Assembly: GCF_001437155.1 (NCBI RefSeq) | Contig: NZ_JQAR01000013.1 | Location: 1 to 54,262, forward strand | Length of the DNA: 54,262 bases | Reading direction: 5' to 3' | Source: Liquorilactobacillus mali | GTDB taxonomy: Bacteria; Bacillota; Bacilli; Lactobacillales; Lactobacillaceae | Shown here: one piece after another, positions 45,644 to 54,192 of the stretch | Layout: each line of letters starts with the position of its first letter | How positions within the stretch are numbered: the stretch's first letter is position 1 | Made by a program: the position numbers and the translations under genes | The notes under the pieces: generated by a model | What the model was told of the DNA's origin: nothing | The model's database searches: none | The model's input: the letters and a program-made list of their open reading frames with translations, nothing else

Positions 45644-46227
45644 AAATGAGAAAAATTAAAAAAAGAAGCCAATAATAATAATGCGAGGTTCATAAAAATT
45701 GAAGTAAGCAAGACAGAAAAGGTAATTTTTTTTATTAGTGGTGAAATTTTTTCGTCGTATTGGATAGTCAGATTAACAATATTGGGATTTTTAAGAAGCG
45801 CTGGATTTTTATTTTTTATCTGTGAATGTAAATTAATGCTTTTCCTTTTAAAGAAAATGTAGGACAATAGCCAAAATATTTCCCATAACAGAAATAGTAC
45901 AAAGCATAGCGACCCAATTTGGTCGTAAAATGCAGAATAAAAAAAAGCAACGATAATGAAGAAAAGTGAGAATAGAAGGTTAAAAGGAAATGTCCTGAAA
46001 AAAAATACAGGAAACGGATAGCTATTAACAGCAGAGAGAGATTTGATTTCATCAATAGAAATTAAATTATCTTTCTTATAATTTTTAATTAAAGATGTAT
46101 ATTGAATTTTAGGCTCATTGACTTTTTTTGAGGTTTTAGATGCCCTTCTTGAAAATAGCAGCATCATAAAAAGACACAACGCAGCAAGAAGTAATAAGAA
46201 AAAATTAATTTCAATATAGGAATACAA
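45640..46227 (-). CDS. Small membrane protein of unknown function
   Basis: 195 aa with four strongly hydrophobic stretches: residues about 8-26, two central ones (FFRTFPFNLLFSLFFIIVAF region and the following segment) and a C-terminal one. Basic, Lys-rich loops lie between them. GGAGGGA lies 8-9 bases before the ATG. Base composition is very AT-rich. It has no recognisable domain and lies between gpmA and the CRISPR locus on the opposite strand; it is not obviously a Cas accessory protein. Confidence 0.7.
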   Translation of the reverse strand: MYSYIEINFFLLLLAALCLFMMLLFSRRASKTSKKVNEPKIQYTSLIKNYKKDNLISIDEIKSLSAVNSYPFPVFFFRTFPFNLLFSLFFIIVAFFYSAFYDQIGSLCFVLFLLWEIFWLLSYIFFKRKSINLHSQIKNKNPALLKNPNIVNLTIQYDEKISPLIKKITFSVLLTSIFMNLALLLLASFFNFSHF

Positions 46228-46329
46228 AGAAATCCCTCCAATATTATTTTTATCAAGTATATCACAAGTACAAATCTTCTAATTAACGTTTCTGTTGACG
46301 TCTTTCTAATTCAGGGCAATAGTTGTGGG

Positions 46330-46440
46330 AACATAATCGTAGGTAATTTGTTTCATTGCCAGTTTAGTAAAAAGCAAATTAACCTTTAAATATATATTAT
46401 TATCTTTGAACTCAATTCTGAATTGGGTTCCCTTTTTATT
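46330..46440 (+). ncRNA. Candidate small RNA upstream of cas9
   Basis: A promoter-like TTGACG (46295-46300), a 17-base spacer and AATAGT precede an interval with no open frame. The interval contains a hairpin GGTAATTTG/CAAATTAACC and ends in a clear plus-strand terminator, GAACTCAATT/AATTGGGTTC followed by CCTTTTTATT (46408-46438). No plus-strand gene lies between the gpmA terminator and here that could need this terminator. The gap 46228-46730 otherwise holds only the cas promoter. Confidence 0.4.
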
Positions 46441-46667
46441 TGTCATAATCACAGGACAAGTTCAAGTCATAATGTACCTCTGAGTGTAATGCCACTGTTA
46501 AGTAGCGAATAGTTCATAGTGTGTTTATGATTAATTTTGAAGATAGTTGAATTGACGATATCAAATTTGAAATTTTTTCAGTTTTGGGAAGTAAAATTCA
46601 AAAAAATGATTTTTCTCCAGTAATTCAGAAAATAAAAAATTTAAAAGTCTACTTTTAATTATTTAAA

Positions 46668-46697
46668 TTTACAATCAGTCACTTAATAAAATATGAT
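46668..46697 (+). promoter_or_regulatory. Putative cas operon promoter
   Basis: TTTACA (46668-46673), 18-base spacer and TATGAT (46692-46697), with cas9 starting about 27 bases after the expected start site and GGAGGG 8 bases before the ATG. Confidence 0.55.
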
Positions 46698-46730
46698 AAA
46701 ATATATTAGAAAGTTGTGGAGGGATAAGTT

Positions 46731-49700
46731 ATGGGAAAGTATAGTATAGGGTTGGATATTGGGATTTCTTCTGTTGGGTGGTCGATTATTGATATTGAGA
46801 AGAAAAAAATTGTTGATTTAGGCAGTCGTATTTTTCCATCAGGAAATGCAGCGGCTAATCAAGATCGTCGCGGATATAGGGGAACAAGGCGTCTGATTAG
46901 GAGAAGGAAAAATAGATTAGCGGACGTAATAAATTTTTTAGGAGAAGAAAATTTTATAGACACAAAAGTAGTAGATCAAAATGGGAATATACACTACAAA
47001 CTTTTAGTAAATAGTACTGAAAGCCCTTATAAATTGCGTGTTAAGGGTTTGTCCAAAATGTTAACAAAGCAGGAACTTGTTATTGCACTTTACCATATCG
47101 TAAAACATCGAGGTATTTCTTATGATTTAGGTGATTTGGAAGATGATGGAACAAGTGGTGTAACTGATTACAAGACTTCAATTAATATTAATCGTCAATT
47201 GTTAATTAAAAAGACAGTTGGTCAAATACAATTGGAAAGGTTAAAGGAGTTTGGTAAAGTTCGTGGACATGTAAAAAAAGATGAAAATATAACTTTGCTC
47301 AATGTTTTTCCTTCATCGGCATATGTTAAGGAAGCTACACAAATTTTGACAAAGCAAAGGGAATTTTATCCAGAAATTACTGATGATTTTATTACAAAGT
47401 TCATACCATTCATTAGTCGTAAACGAGACTATTTTGTTGGACCTGGAAATGAGAAATCGCGCACAGACTATGGAATTTATAAAAAAGATGGTCGAACATT
47501 AGATAATCTTTTTGATGAACTCATAGGAATAGATAAAATTAGCGGAGAAAAAAGAGCATCAGCATCAAGTGTAACTGCACAGATATATAATATGCTTAAT
47601 GATTTGAACAATTTAACAGTAACCAATACTGAAGATGGAAAGCTAACAACTCAAACAAAAAGGGAAATCATTGAAGCAGATAAAACTACAAATGGTTTGT
47701 TTGGAATAACGCAAATTTGTAAAATAATAGGTTGTAAAAAAGATGATATCAAAGGGTTCCGAATTGATAAGGTTGAAAAGCCAATTATGCATACACTCTC
47801 TGGTTATCGAAGATTTCGTAAAGAACTTGCTAAGATTAATATAGAAGCAAATGATCTGGACATTAATTTAGTTAACAAAATCGCTGATATTCTGACACTT
47901 AATACTGAGAAAGCTGAAATTCGTAAACAATTGAATAAAAGTAATATAGATGTCTCCAATGAGATAAAGGAACTTATTATCAATAAAAATAAGGATTTTT
48001 TGGTAGATGGTCGAGCAACATGGCATAGCTTTTCTTATAAAACACTTAATTTACTTATACCGGAATTGATGAATACTTCTGAAGAACAAATCACTATTTT
48101 GACACGTTTGGGTCTGGTGAAGTCTAATAGTGAAAAATATAAAGGGCTCAAAAACATTCCTGCACGAAGAATTACAGAAGGTATATATAATCCCGTTGTT
48201 GCTAAAGCCACACGTGAGGCTGTTAATGTTTTTAATGCAATTGCTAAGAAAATAGGGCGTGATAATATTAGCGACGTTGTTATTGAATTACCACGTGAAG
48301 ATAATGAGGCAGATATAAAAAAAGGTATTGTTAAAAGACAGAAGCAAAATGAGTTAGAAAAAGAAGCTGCTGATGCATTAGTTAAACAACAGATGACGAT
48401 ATCAGACAGTGCATTAGTTGCACATTATCGTAAGGTCAGGGGCCTATCTCAGAAGGTGCGGTACTGGTATCAACAAGGTACTTGTTGCCCTTATTGTGGG
48501 AAAAATATTGAGGCGGTTCAACTAATCAATAATAATGATAGTTTTGAGGTTGACCATATTATACCAATTTCTGTAAGTTTTGATGATTCTCAAAATAATA
48601 AAGTATTGGTACACAGCCAATGTAATCAGGCAAAAGGAAAGCAAACACCACTTGGCTGGCTAAATAATGGCGGGGGTTTTGGACAAAATAAAACTGAATA
48701 TGTTGCTAAGGTGAAAACAAATAAGAATTATTCAAAAAATAAGATGGATAATTTATTGAATGATATGGATCTTAGTGACATTGTTACACAGCGTGGTTTT
48801 ATCCAGCGAAATCTTAACGATACGCGATATGCCTCACGTATTGTACTTGATGAGTTTTATTCTTTTTTTAAATCAAATAATTTATCAACAAAGGTTAAAA
48901 TAGTTCGTGGGAAATGGACATCACAGATGCGTAAGAAGTGGAACGGAGTAGGTGGGCTGAAGAAAACTCGTGATACATATCATCATCACGCGATTGATGC
49001 TAGTATTATCGCCAGTTTCCCATTATTGAAAGTATTTGATAAGGCTATAAAATTAATTGACATTGATAGAGAAACAGGAGAAATTCTGCAAGATAAAGAA
49101 GCAATTAAAATGTCACAGGAAGCTAAGTTACTAGAGAAAATACCGGTCATTCAAAATGAGAAATTTGAAGAGCTCATTAATGAACTTTATGATTTTCCAC
49201 TCTTTAAACAGGTAGAATTAGCAAATGATATTACTAATCCAGAAAACCCTGTAAAATTCAGTCATCATGTTGACAAAAAAGCTAATCGTTCAGTTGCAAA
49301 TCAGACAATTTATGGTACAAGAATTAAAGAAAAGGAAATAAATAAACGCGGAAAAGTAGAAAAAGTGCAAGAAAGATATATTTTAGGCACAATTAAGAAT
49401 ATATATGATATTGATAGCTTTACAAGTTTTAAAAAAATATACGATAAAATGAGTAAAACAGGTGATGTCAAGTTTTTAATGCAGAAAAAAGATCCGAAAA
49501 CATGGGGAAAATTAGTTGAAATACTTAATTCTTATCCTGATTCGGAAGAAATTACACAAGTAGACGGAAAAGTCAAAAGAGTTAAGGTTTCACCTTTCGA
49601 GCTTTATCGCCGAGAAAATGATTTTATCACAAAATATGCCAAGCATAATGATGGGCCTAAAATAGTGAGTATAAAGTACTATGATTCGAAGATTGGAAGC

Positions 49701-50255
49701 CATATTGATATTACACCTATAAATGCAAAAAATAAGGTTGTTTTACAAAGCTTAAAACCATGGAGAACAGATGTCTATTTTAATTCAGAAACTCGGCAAT
49801 ATGAATTACTTGGTTTAAAATATTCAGATCTAAAATTCACAAACGGTGTTTATGGGATTACTAGCGAAGCATATGAGAAGTTAAAACATGGTATAAGCGA
49901 AGATGGTACAAAAACATGGAAACCAATTGGTAAAAATAGCGGATTTAGATTCAGTTTGTATCGAAACAATCGAGTAAAGATTGTTGATGAAAAAGGTGAA
50001 TCACTTGAATTATTGTTTGCCTCTAGGACGACAAGTAACGAAGGATATGTTGAACTGAAACCAATTTATAAGTCTAAATTTGATAGTAAAGAAGATGTTG
50101 GTTTTTATGGTCAAATGACTCCAAGCGGTCAGTTTGTCAAGAAAATGGCCAGAGTTGGATATAAACTCTACAAAGTAAATACAGATGTTTTAGGAAATCC
50201 ATATTACATTACAAAAGAGTCAGATGATCCAGAGTTAAGTTTATATAAAAAGTAA
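46731..50255 (+). CDS. cas9: CRISPR-associated endonuclease Cas9 (type II-A)
   Basis: Dual-RNA-guided DNA nuclease, 1174 aa. RuvC-I Asp9 (GLDIGISSVGWS), arginine-rich bridge helix at residues 46-66 (RGTRRLIRRRKNR), RuvC-II Glu519 (VVIELPRE), HNH Asp608, His609 and Asn632 (EVDHIIPIS, then HSQCNQAKG), and RuvC-III His753 and Asp756 (HHHAIDASII) are all present, so both strands should be cut. Just before HNH is a CPYCG pair, perhaps a half zinc knuckle. Size, repeat and tracrRNA point to the S. thermophilus CRISPR1 (St1Cas9, about 1121 aa) branch; the PAM-interacting C-terminus cannot be read reliably. Confidence 0.98.
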   Translation: MGKYSIGLDIGISSVGWSIIDIEKKKIVDLGSRIFPSGNAAANQDRRGYRGTRRLIRRRKNRLADVINFLGEENFIDTKVVDQNGNIHYKLLVNSTESPYKLRVKGLSKMLTKQELVIALYHIVKHRGISYDLGDLEDDGTSGVTDYKTSININRQLLIKKTVGQIQLERLKEFGKVRGHVKKDENITLLNVFPSSAYVKEATQILTKQREFYPEITDDFITKFIPFISRKRDYFVGPGNEKSRTDYGIYKKDGRTLDNLFDELIGIDKISGEKRASASSVTAQIYNMLNDLNNLTVTNTEDGKLTTQTKREIIEADKTTNGLFGITQICKIIGCKKDDIKGFRIDKVEKPIMHTLSGYRRFRKELAKINIEANDLDINLVNKIADILTLNTEKAEIRKQLNKSNIDVSNEIKELIINKNKDFLVDGRATWHSFSYKTLNLLIPELMNTSEEQITILTRLGLVKSNSEKYKGLKNIPARRITEGIYNPVVAKATREAVNVFNAIAKKIGRDNISDVVIELPREDNEADIKKGIVKRQKQNELEKEAADALVKQQMTISDSALVAHYRKVRGLSQKVRYWYQQGTCCPYCGKNIEAVQLINNNDSFEVDHIIPISVSFDDSQNNKVLVHSQCNQAKGKQTPLGWLNNGGGFGQNKTEYVAKVKTNKNYSKNKMDNLLNDMDLSDIVTQRGFIQRNLNDTRYASRIVLDEFYSFFKSNNLSTKVKIVRGKWTSQMRKKWNGVGGLKKTRDTYHHHAIDASIIASFPLLKVFDKAIKLIDIDRETGEILQDKEAIKMSQEAKLLEKIPVIQNEKFEELINELYDFPLFKQVELANDITNPENPVKFSHHVDKKANRSVANQTIYGTRIKEKEINKRGKVEKVQERYILGTIKNIYDIDSFTSFKKIYDKMSKTGDVKFLMQKKDPKTWGKLVEILNSYPDSEEITQVDGKVKRVKVSPFELYRRENDFITKYAKHNDGPKIVSIKYYDSKIGSHIDITPINAKNKVVLQSLKPWRTDVYFNSETRQYELLGLKYSDLKFTNGVYGITSEAYEKLKHGISEDGTKTWKPIGKNSGFRFSLYRNNRVKIVDEKGESLELLFASRTTSNEGYVELKPIYKSKFDSKEDVGFYGQMTPSGQFVKKMARVGYKLYKVNTDVLGNPYYITKESDDPELSLYKK

Positions 50256-50265
50256 TTTTTAACGA

Positions 50266-50294
50266 TTGTAAAAGTTTATTTATTATGTTACAAT
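50266..50294 (+). promoter_or_regulatory. tracrRNA promoter
   Basis: TTGTAA (50266-50271), exactly 17 bases, then TACAAT (50289-50294). It lies directly after the cas9 stop; the start site is expected near 50301. Confidence 0.7.
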
Positions 50295-50300
50295 TGCTTT

Positions 50301-50425
50301 GTGATTGACGGATCACTGTACTCGACGGAGTGCATGTTCAATCGTTTTATTGATAGGAAAATGATTGAGAATCTGCAAAGATAAGGCTTTATGCCGAAAT
50401 TACTGCCTCTTAGGCAGTTTTTTTT
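50301..50425 (+). ncRNA. tracrRNA (with 5' extension)
   Basis: The anti-repeat starts at 50344: GTTTTATTGATAGGAAAATG is the exact reverse complement of the repeat 3' half, followed by a bulged part and CTGCAAAGA that pairs with the repeat 5' end. Then come the nexus AAGGCTTTATGCCGAAAT, almost identical to that of S. thermophilus CRISPR1 tracrRNA, and a terminator CTGCCT/AGGCAG with eight T. A 43-base 5' extension contains hairpins GTGAT/ATCAC and ACTC/GAGT. The arm CAATCGTTTT (50339-50348) can pair with AAAATGATTG (50358-50367). Confidence 0.92.
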
Positions 50426-50459
50426 GTATCTAAATTATAAGAATAGGAAAGGAGTTAAA

Positions 50460-51365
50460 ATGACTTGGAGAAACATAATGGTAAAGGATGGAGATTATCT
50501 TCGTCTGAAGTTAGATAATTTACAAATTGAAAAGGCTGGGCAAAAGTATATTGTGCCGCTCTCGGATATTGCGACTGTTACGTTGGAAGGCAAAATTTTA
50601 ACGTTAACGACTAGATTATTATCGAAATTTGCACAGTATAATATAGCTGTGATTGTTTGCGATAATAAGTATATTCCTTGTGGAATTTACATGGGTTTTG
50701 GACAGTATCATAGGACTGCGAAAAGAAATTTGGAACAAGTGGCATGGAGTACTGAATTACGAAAAGAAGTGTGGACAGAAATAATTCAACAAAAGCTGAC
50801 GAATCAGAAAGCGGTTTTGAGTGCATACGAAGTGGATGCAGATAGAGTTGATAAAATGCAGGAATTAATTGAAAATATTCAATCTGCAGATATAACTAAT
50901 CGTGAGGGTCACGCTGCCAAAGTTTATTTTAATAGTTTATATGGCAAGAATTTTACTCGTGAAAGAGAGTGTTTGGAAAATGGTGCAATGAATTATGGCT
51001 ATACAATAATTAGAGCTTACATGGCAAGATTGGTGACAAGTTTAGGGCTGATTCCAACCTTAGGTGTTTTTCATCGCAATGAATTTAATTCTTTTAATTT
51101 AGTAGATGACTTGATGGAACCATTTAGGCCATTGATGGATTGGTATATTCTAGATAAAATTCTACCTAATTATCCAAAGTATCTTAGTTGGGAAATAAGA
51201 TGTGAGTTAATTAATTTTTTGAATCAACCTTATATTCATAAGGGGCGAAAAACAACAATTGATTTAGTTATGTTGGACTATGTTAATTCATTTATTAAGA
51301 TGATGCAGGGAAAGAAGGAAGAATTATTAGTAATAACATTGGAGGGAATGCGAGGTGTACAATAG
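50460..51365 (+). CDS. cas1: CRISPR-associated endonuclease Cas1
   Basis: Spacer-integration nuclease, 301 aa, type II form. The metal-binding Glu is in the GKNFTRERE-containing region, with FHRNEFNSFNLVDDLMEPFRP carrying the conserved His and Asp (residues about 203-223, quoted in part). The ATG with AAAGGAG 7 bases upstream was chosen; the longer frame (start at 50391) runs through the tracrRNA terminator and is rejected. It overlaps cas2 by 11 bases. Confidence 0.96.
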   Translation: MTWRNIMVKDGDYLRLKLDNLQIEKAGQKYIVPLSDIATVTLEGKILTLTTRLLSKFAQYNIAVIVCDNKYIPCGIYMGFGQYHRTAKRNLEQVAWSTELRKEVWTEIIQQKLTNQKAVLSAYEVDADRVDKMQELIENIQSADITNREGHAAKVYFNSLYGKNFTRERECLENGAMNYGYTIIRAYMARLVTSLGLIPTLGVFHRNEFNSFNLVDDLMEPFRPLMDWYILDKILPNYPKYLSWEIRCELINFLNQPYIHKGRKTTIDLVMLDYVNSFIKMMQGKKEELLVITLEGMRGVQ

Positions 51366-51675
51366 ATTGCGATTAATTTGTTTTTTTGATTTACCAATGG
51401 TGTCAAAAGTAGAGTTGAGGCGTTATCGAGTGTTTCGTAAGCGGTTAATTGAATTGGGATTTGTGATGATTCAAGAATCTGTTTATGTACGTACTTTACC
51501 CAATAGAAGTCAACTTAAAAAATATGAAGATCAACTAAAGAAGGTCACTCCCTATAATGGTTTGGTTGAATTAATGTATGTTTCCGAGAAGCAATTTAAC
51601 GACCGTTGTTTTTTAGCCGGAGAAAAGGCCCCACAAGAAGTAGCAGTTGGCAATAATAAGATGGTAATCATATGA
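51355..51675 (+). CDS. cas2: CRISPR-associated Cas2
   Basis: Small ferredoxin-fold protein, 106 aa, that dimerises and bridges two Cas1 dimers in the integration complex. LRLICFFDLPMVSKVELRRY at the N-terminus and the later ESVYVRTLPN are typical. The start is GTG inside the end of cas1 with GGAGGG 8 bases upstream. The 4-base overlap with csn2 (ATGA) couples translation. Confidence 0.95.
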   Translation: MYNRLRLICFFDLPMVSKVELRRYRVFRKRLIELGFVMIQESVYVRTLPNRSQLKKYEDQLKKVTPYNGLVELMYVSEKQFNDRCFLAGEKAPQEVAVGNNKMVII

Positions 51676-52703
51676 GAGTAGAGATTGAAGATAACAAATT
51701 TATCGAGTTTGACGAAGCGGACATATTGTTTTTTTATGGTCAAAATCAGAAAATGGCGCAAGAATTTGTTAGAAGCTTGAAAAGATTCGCAAATAAGAGA
51801 GTTTTGACAGATTTGGAAGAACTAGTCTATGGTGAAAATGGAATTGAAATTTATCGGAATGATCAACTATTGAAATCAGGTTCCATTAACATTCATTTCT
51901 TACAATATGGTTCTTCGCTTTTCGAAGAAGTGAGCTTCGAGAAAACTAGTTTAATGACAGAATATCTGACGACATTATTTGAAAGTATTGATATAAATAT
52001 TGAACTTCAAAAAATTGAAAATCATTTATTGAAAATCGAGTCATTATTTAATCAAAAACTTAAGGAAGTATCTAATAATATTTCTTCAAATGTATCGAGC
52101 TTGACATATACAGAATTATTGAAGAATAATATTTTTTTATCTTATGCATCTGGAAGTCATAATTTTCCGTTGGAAATGATGGATGCCAATGAGTTTGTAG
52201 ATGAGTATCTAGTTTTGTTAGAGAAAAGTCTGGAAAATAATCCCAAGGAAACGTGGATTGCTTTAATTAATTTAGCAAGTTTTTTAACAACTGAAAAAAT
52301 TCAAGTATTGATAGATGGATTGGTACAACTTGCAGAAAAAACGGGTCTAATTCACATATTTGTAATTAGTCAGGCACCGTTAGAGATAATGTATCAACCG
52401 GAGAATGTTCCAAATACGATGGTTTTAGCAGATGAATTGTACCAGATGCCTGACTTTGATAGTTTTAGAAATAGTATTGAAAATCACTACCCTGGAAATC
52501 TAGATATAACTGATAACCAACTTTGTCAAAGATTTTATGAAATTGTTGCATATATTGGTGGAAAATGTACCATGACTGGAAAGTCTTATCAGGATATTGT
52601 ACTATTAAAAGTGTTAGACGAAATTTTGGGATTCAAAATATCTAATCTTACTTATGGCCTCAAAAAGCTTACGAATGCAGAACGTGCCTATCTTGACTCT
52701 TGA
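51672..52703 (+). CDS. csn2: Csn2, long (S. thermophilus CRISPR1-type) variant
   Basis: Type II-A adaptation protein. At 343 aa it is much longer than the classic Csn2 (about 220 aa) and fits the extended Csn2-St subfamily of S. thermophilus CRISPR1 (about 350 aa). The N-terminal half carries the Csn2-like IEFDEADILFFYGQNQKMAQ, a central coiled-coil-like stretch lies around residues 115-145, and the helical C-terminal domain begins about residue 200. Csn2 forms rings that slide on double-stranded DNA ends during spacer capture. It ends 67 bases before the first repeat. Confidence 0.92.
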   Translation: MRVEIEDNKFIEFDEADILFFYGQNQKMAQEFVRSLKRFANKRVLTDLEELVYGENGIEIYRNDQLLKSGSINIHFLQYGSSLFEEVSFEKTSLMTEYLTTLFESIDINIELQKIENHLLKIESLFNQKLKEVSNNISSNVSSLTYTELLKNNIFLSYASGSHNFPLEMMDANEFVDEYLVLLEKSLENNPKETWIALINLASFLTTEKIQVLIDGLVQLAEKTGLIHIFVISQAPLEIMYQPENVPNTMVLADELYQMPDFDSFRNSIENHYPGNLDITDNQLCQRFYEIVAYIGGKCTMTGKSYQDIVLLKVLDEILGFKISNLTYGLKKLTNAERAYLDS

Positions 52704-52770
52704 ATTGACGAGTTCTTAGGAATAGAAGATCCAGTTTTGTAGAATAAAAAGCGGCAATTTTTAATTTGAG
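52704..52770 (+). promoter_or_regulatory. CRISPR leader with ATTTGAG leader-anchoring sequence
   Basis: AT-rich sequence between csn2 and the first repeat. It ends exactly in ATTTGAG (52764-52770), the leader end known to direct Cas1-Cas2 integration in S. pyogenes- and S. thermophilus-type II-A loci. It should be the acquisition end. No clear -10/-35 pair for pre-crRNA is obvious in so short a stretch. Confidence 0.8.
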
Positions 52771-54192
52771 GTTTTTGCACTCTCAACATTTTCCTATCAA
52801 TAAAACTGATTTGAGAATAATCTTGCTTGACAAGATGTTTTTGCACTCTCAACATTTTCCTATCAATAAAACAGATTGGAGGTCGGATCTTAATGTCTGA
52901 TAGTTTTTGCACTCTCAACATTTTCCTATCAATAAAACCGCTTATGTTGCGGACAAGCTTCTTAGCTTGTTTTTGCACTCTCAACATTTTCCTATCAATA
53001 AAACACCTTTTTTGTTTTTGATTTTTGTCTAATAGTTTTTGCACTCTCAACATTTTCCTATCAATAAAACTGGTATGCCCACGTTGCATTAAACCGTTGC
53101 GTTTTTGCACTCTCAACATTTTCCTATCAATAAAACAAGAGTTTAAATGCAGATACAATCAAGAGCGTTTTTGCACTCTCAACATTTTCCTATCAATAAA
53201 ACTCTGCCTGTGATAAATCTCCTGCAGTAACTGTTTTTGCACTCTCAACATTTTCCTATCAATAAAACTAATTGCAATCTCGGCTGATTGTTCAGCACGT
53301 TTTTGCACTCTCAACATTTTCCTATCAATAAAACTACTAATCAAAAGGCTTATGACATCACTCAGTTTTTGCACTCTCAACATTTTCCTATCAATAAAAC
53401 TCATCTTGTTAATGCGTACCTCATTGTAGCGTTTTTGCACTCTCAACATTTTCCTATCAATAAAACATTGACCGCCGTCAACCTATTTACACATTCGTTT
53501 TTGCACTCTCAACATTTTCCTATCAATAAAACGTAAATCTTGCTTAGCTTGTGCATCTTTGTGTTTTTGCACTCTCAACATTTTCCTATCAATAAAACTT
53601 AACTTGTGTGTATCTGGGTCGACCAATGGTTTTTGCACTCTCAACATTTTCCTATCAATAAAACTTTTCAGGAAAGGAGGTGCAGCAATTGGCAGTTTTT
53701 GCACTCTCAACATTTTCCTATCAATAAAACGAAATCAAATTGAGAGAACAACCAAGGTTGGTTTTTGCACTCTCAACATTTTCCTATCAATAAAACAAAA
53801 CATTTCTTTGCTGATACTGTGAAGCAGTTTTTGCACTCTCAACATTTTCCTATCAATAAAACAAAAATGAATGGCACCATACTAGGCGTAGTGTTTTTGC
53901 ACTCTCAACATTTTCCTATCAATAAAACTAGAATTCTGGTCTCTGATTTTTCACTTGCGTTTTTGCACTCTCAACATTTTCCTATCAATAAAACTGTTGA
54001 CAGTCAATATGTTAGTAACTATCCGTTTTTGCACTCTCAACATTTTCCTATCAATAAAACAAATGAGAGCGCGAGTCTCAAATGACTTGAGTTTTTGCAC
54101 TCTCAACATTTTCCTATCAATAAAACCTACATAACCGTAATACTGTGCGTAATCAGGTTTTTGCACTCTCAACATTTTCCTATCAATAAAAC
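52771..54192 (+). CRISPR. Type II-A CRISPR array, 22 repeats, 21 spacers
   Basis: 22 copies of one 36-bp repeat (begins GTTTTTGCACTCTCAAC and ends CCTATCAATAAAAC) at an exact 66-bp period, with 21 spacers all 30 bp long. I see no base change in any repeat, including the last at 54157-54192. The orientation follows cas genes, leader and the tracrRNA anti-repeat. The repeat resembles S. thermophilus CRISPR1 at its 5' half. The period is a multiple of three, so the repeats read open in several frames; those frames are not genes. Spacer 14 (53665-53694) contains a ribosome-site/start-codon pattern. Confidence 0.99.

Noticed and set aside
45640-46227. Membrane protein as a CRISPR accessory factor
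   Set aside because: It is on the opposite strand, 500 bases from cas9, and has no similarity to known Cas-associated membrane proteins; position alone is not enough.
50306-50325. Guide-like match of the tracrRNA 5' extension to the cas9 promoter
   Set aside because: By eye only a 5-base identity (TCACT) is found in 46640-46730, which is chance level; the possibility is kept only as a test in the findings.
50391-50459. N-terminal extension of cas1
   Set aside because: It runs through the tracrRNA terminator and has no ribosome site; AAAGGAG precedes the ATG at 50460.
52688-54175. Open frames of 60-156 codons on both strands across the CRISPR array (repeating FCTLNIFLSIK or FIDRKMLRVQK)
   Set aside because: The 66-bp period is a multiple of three and the repeat has no stop in several frames, so these are translations of the repeat, not genes.
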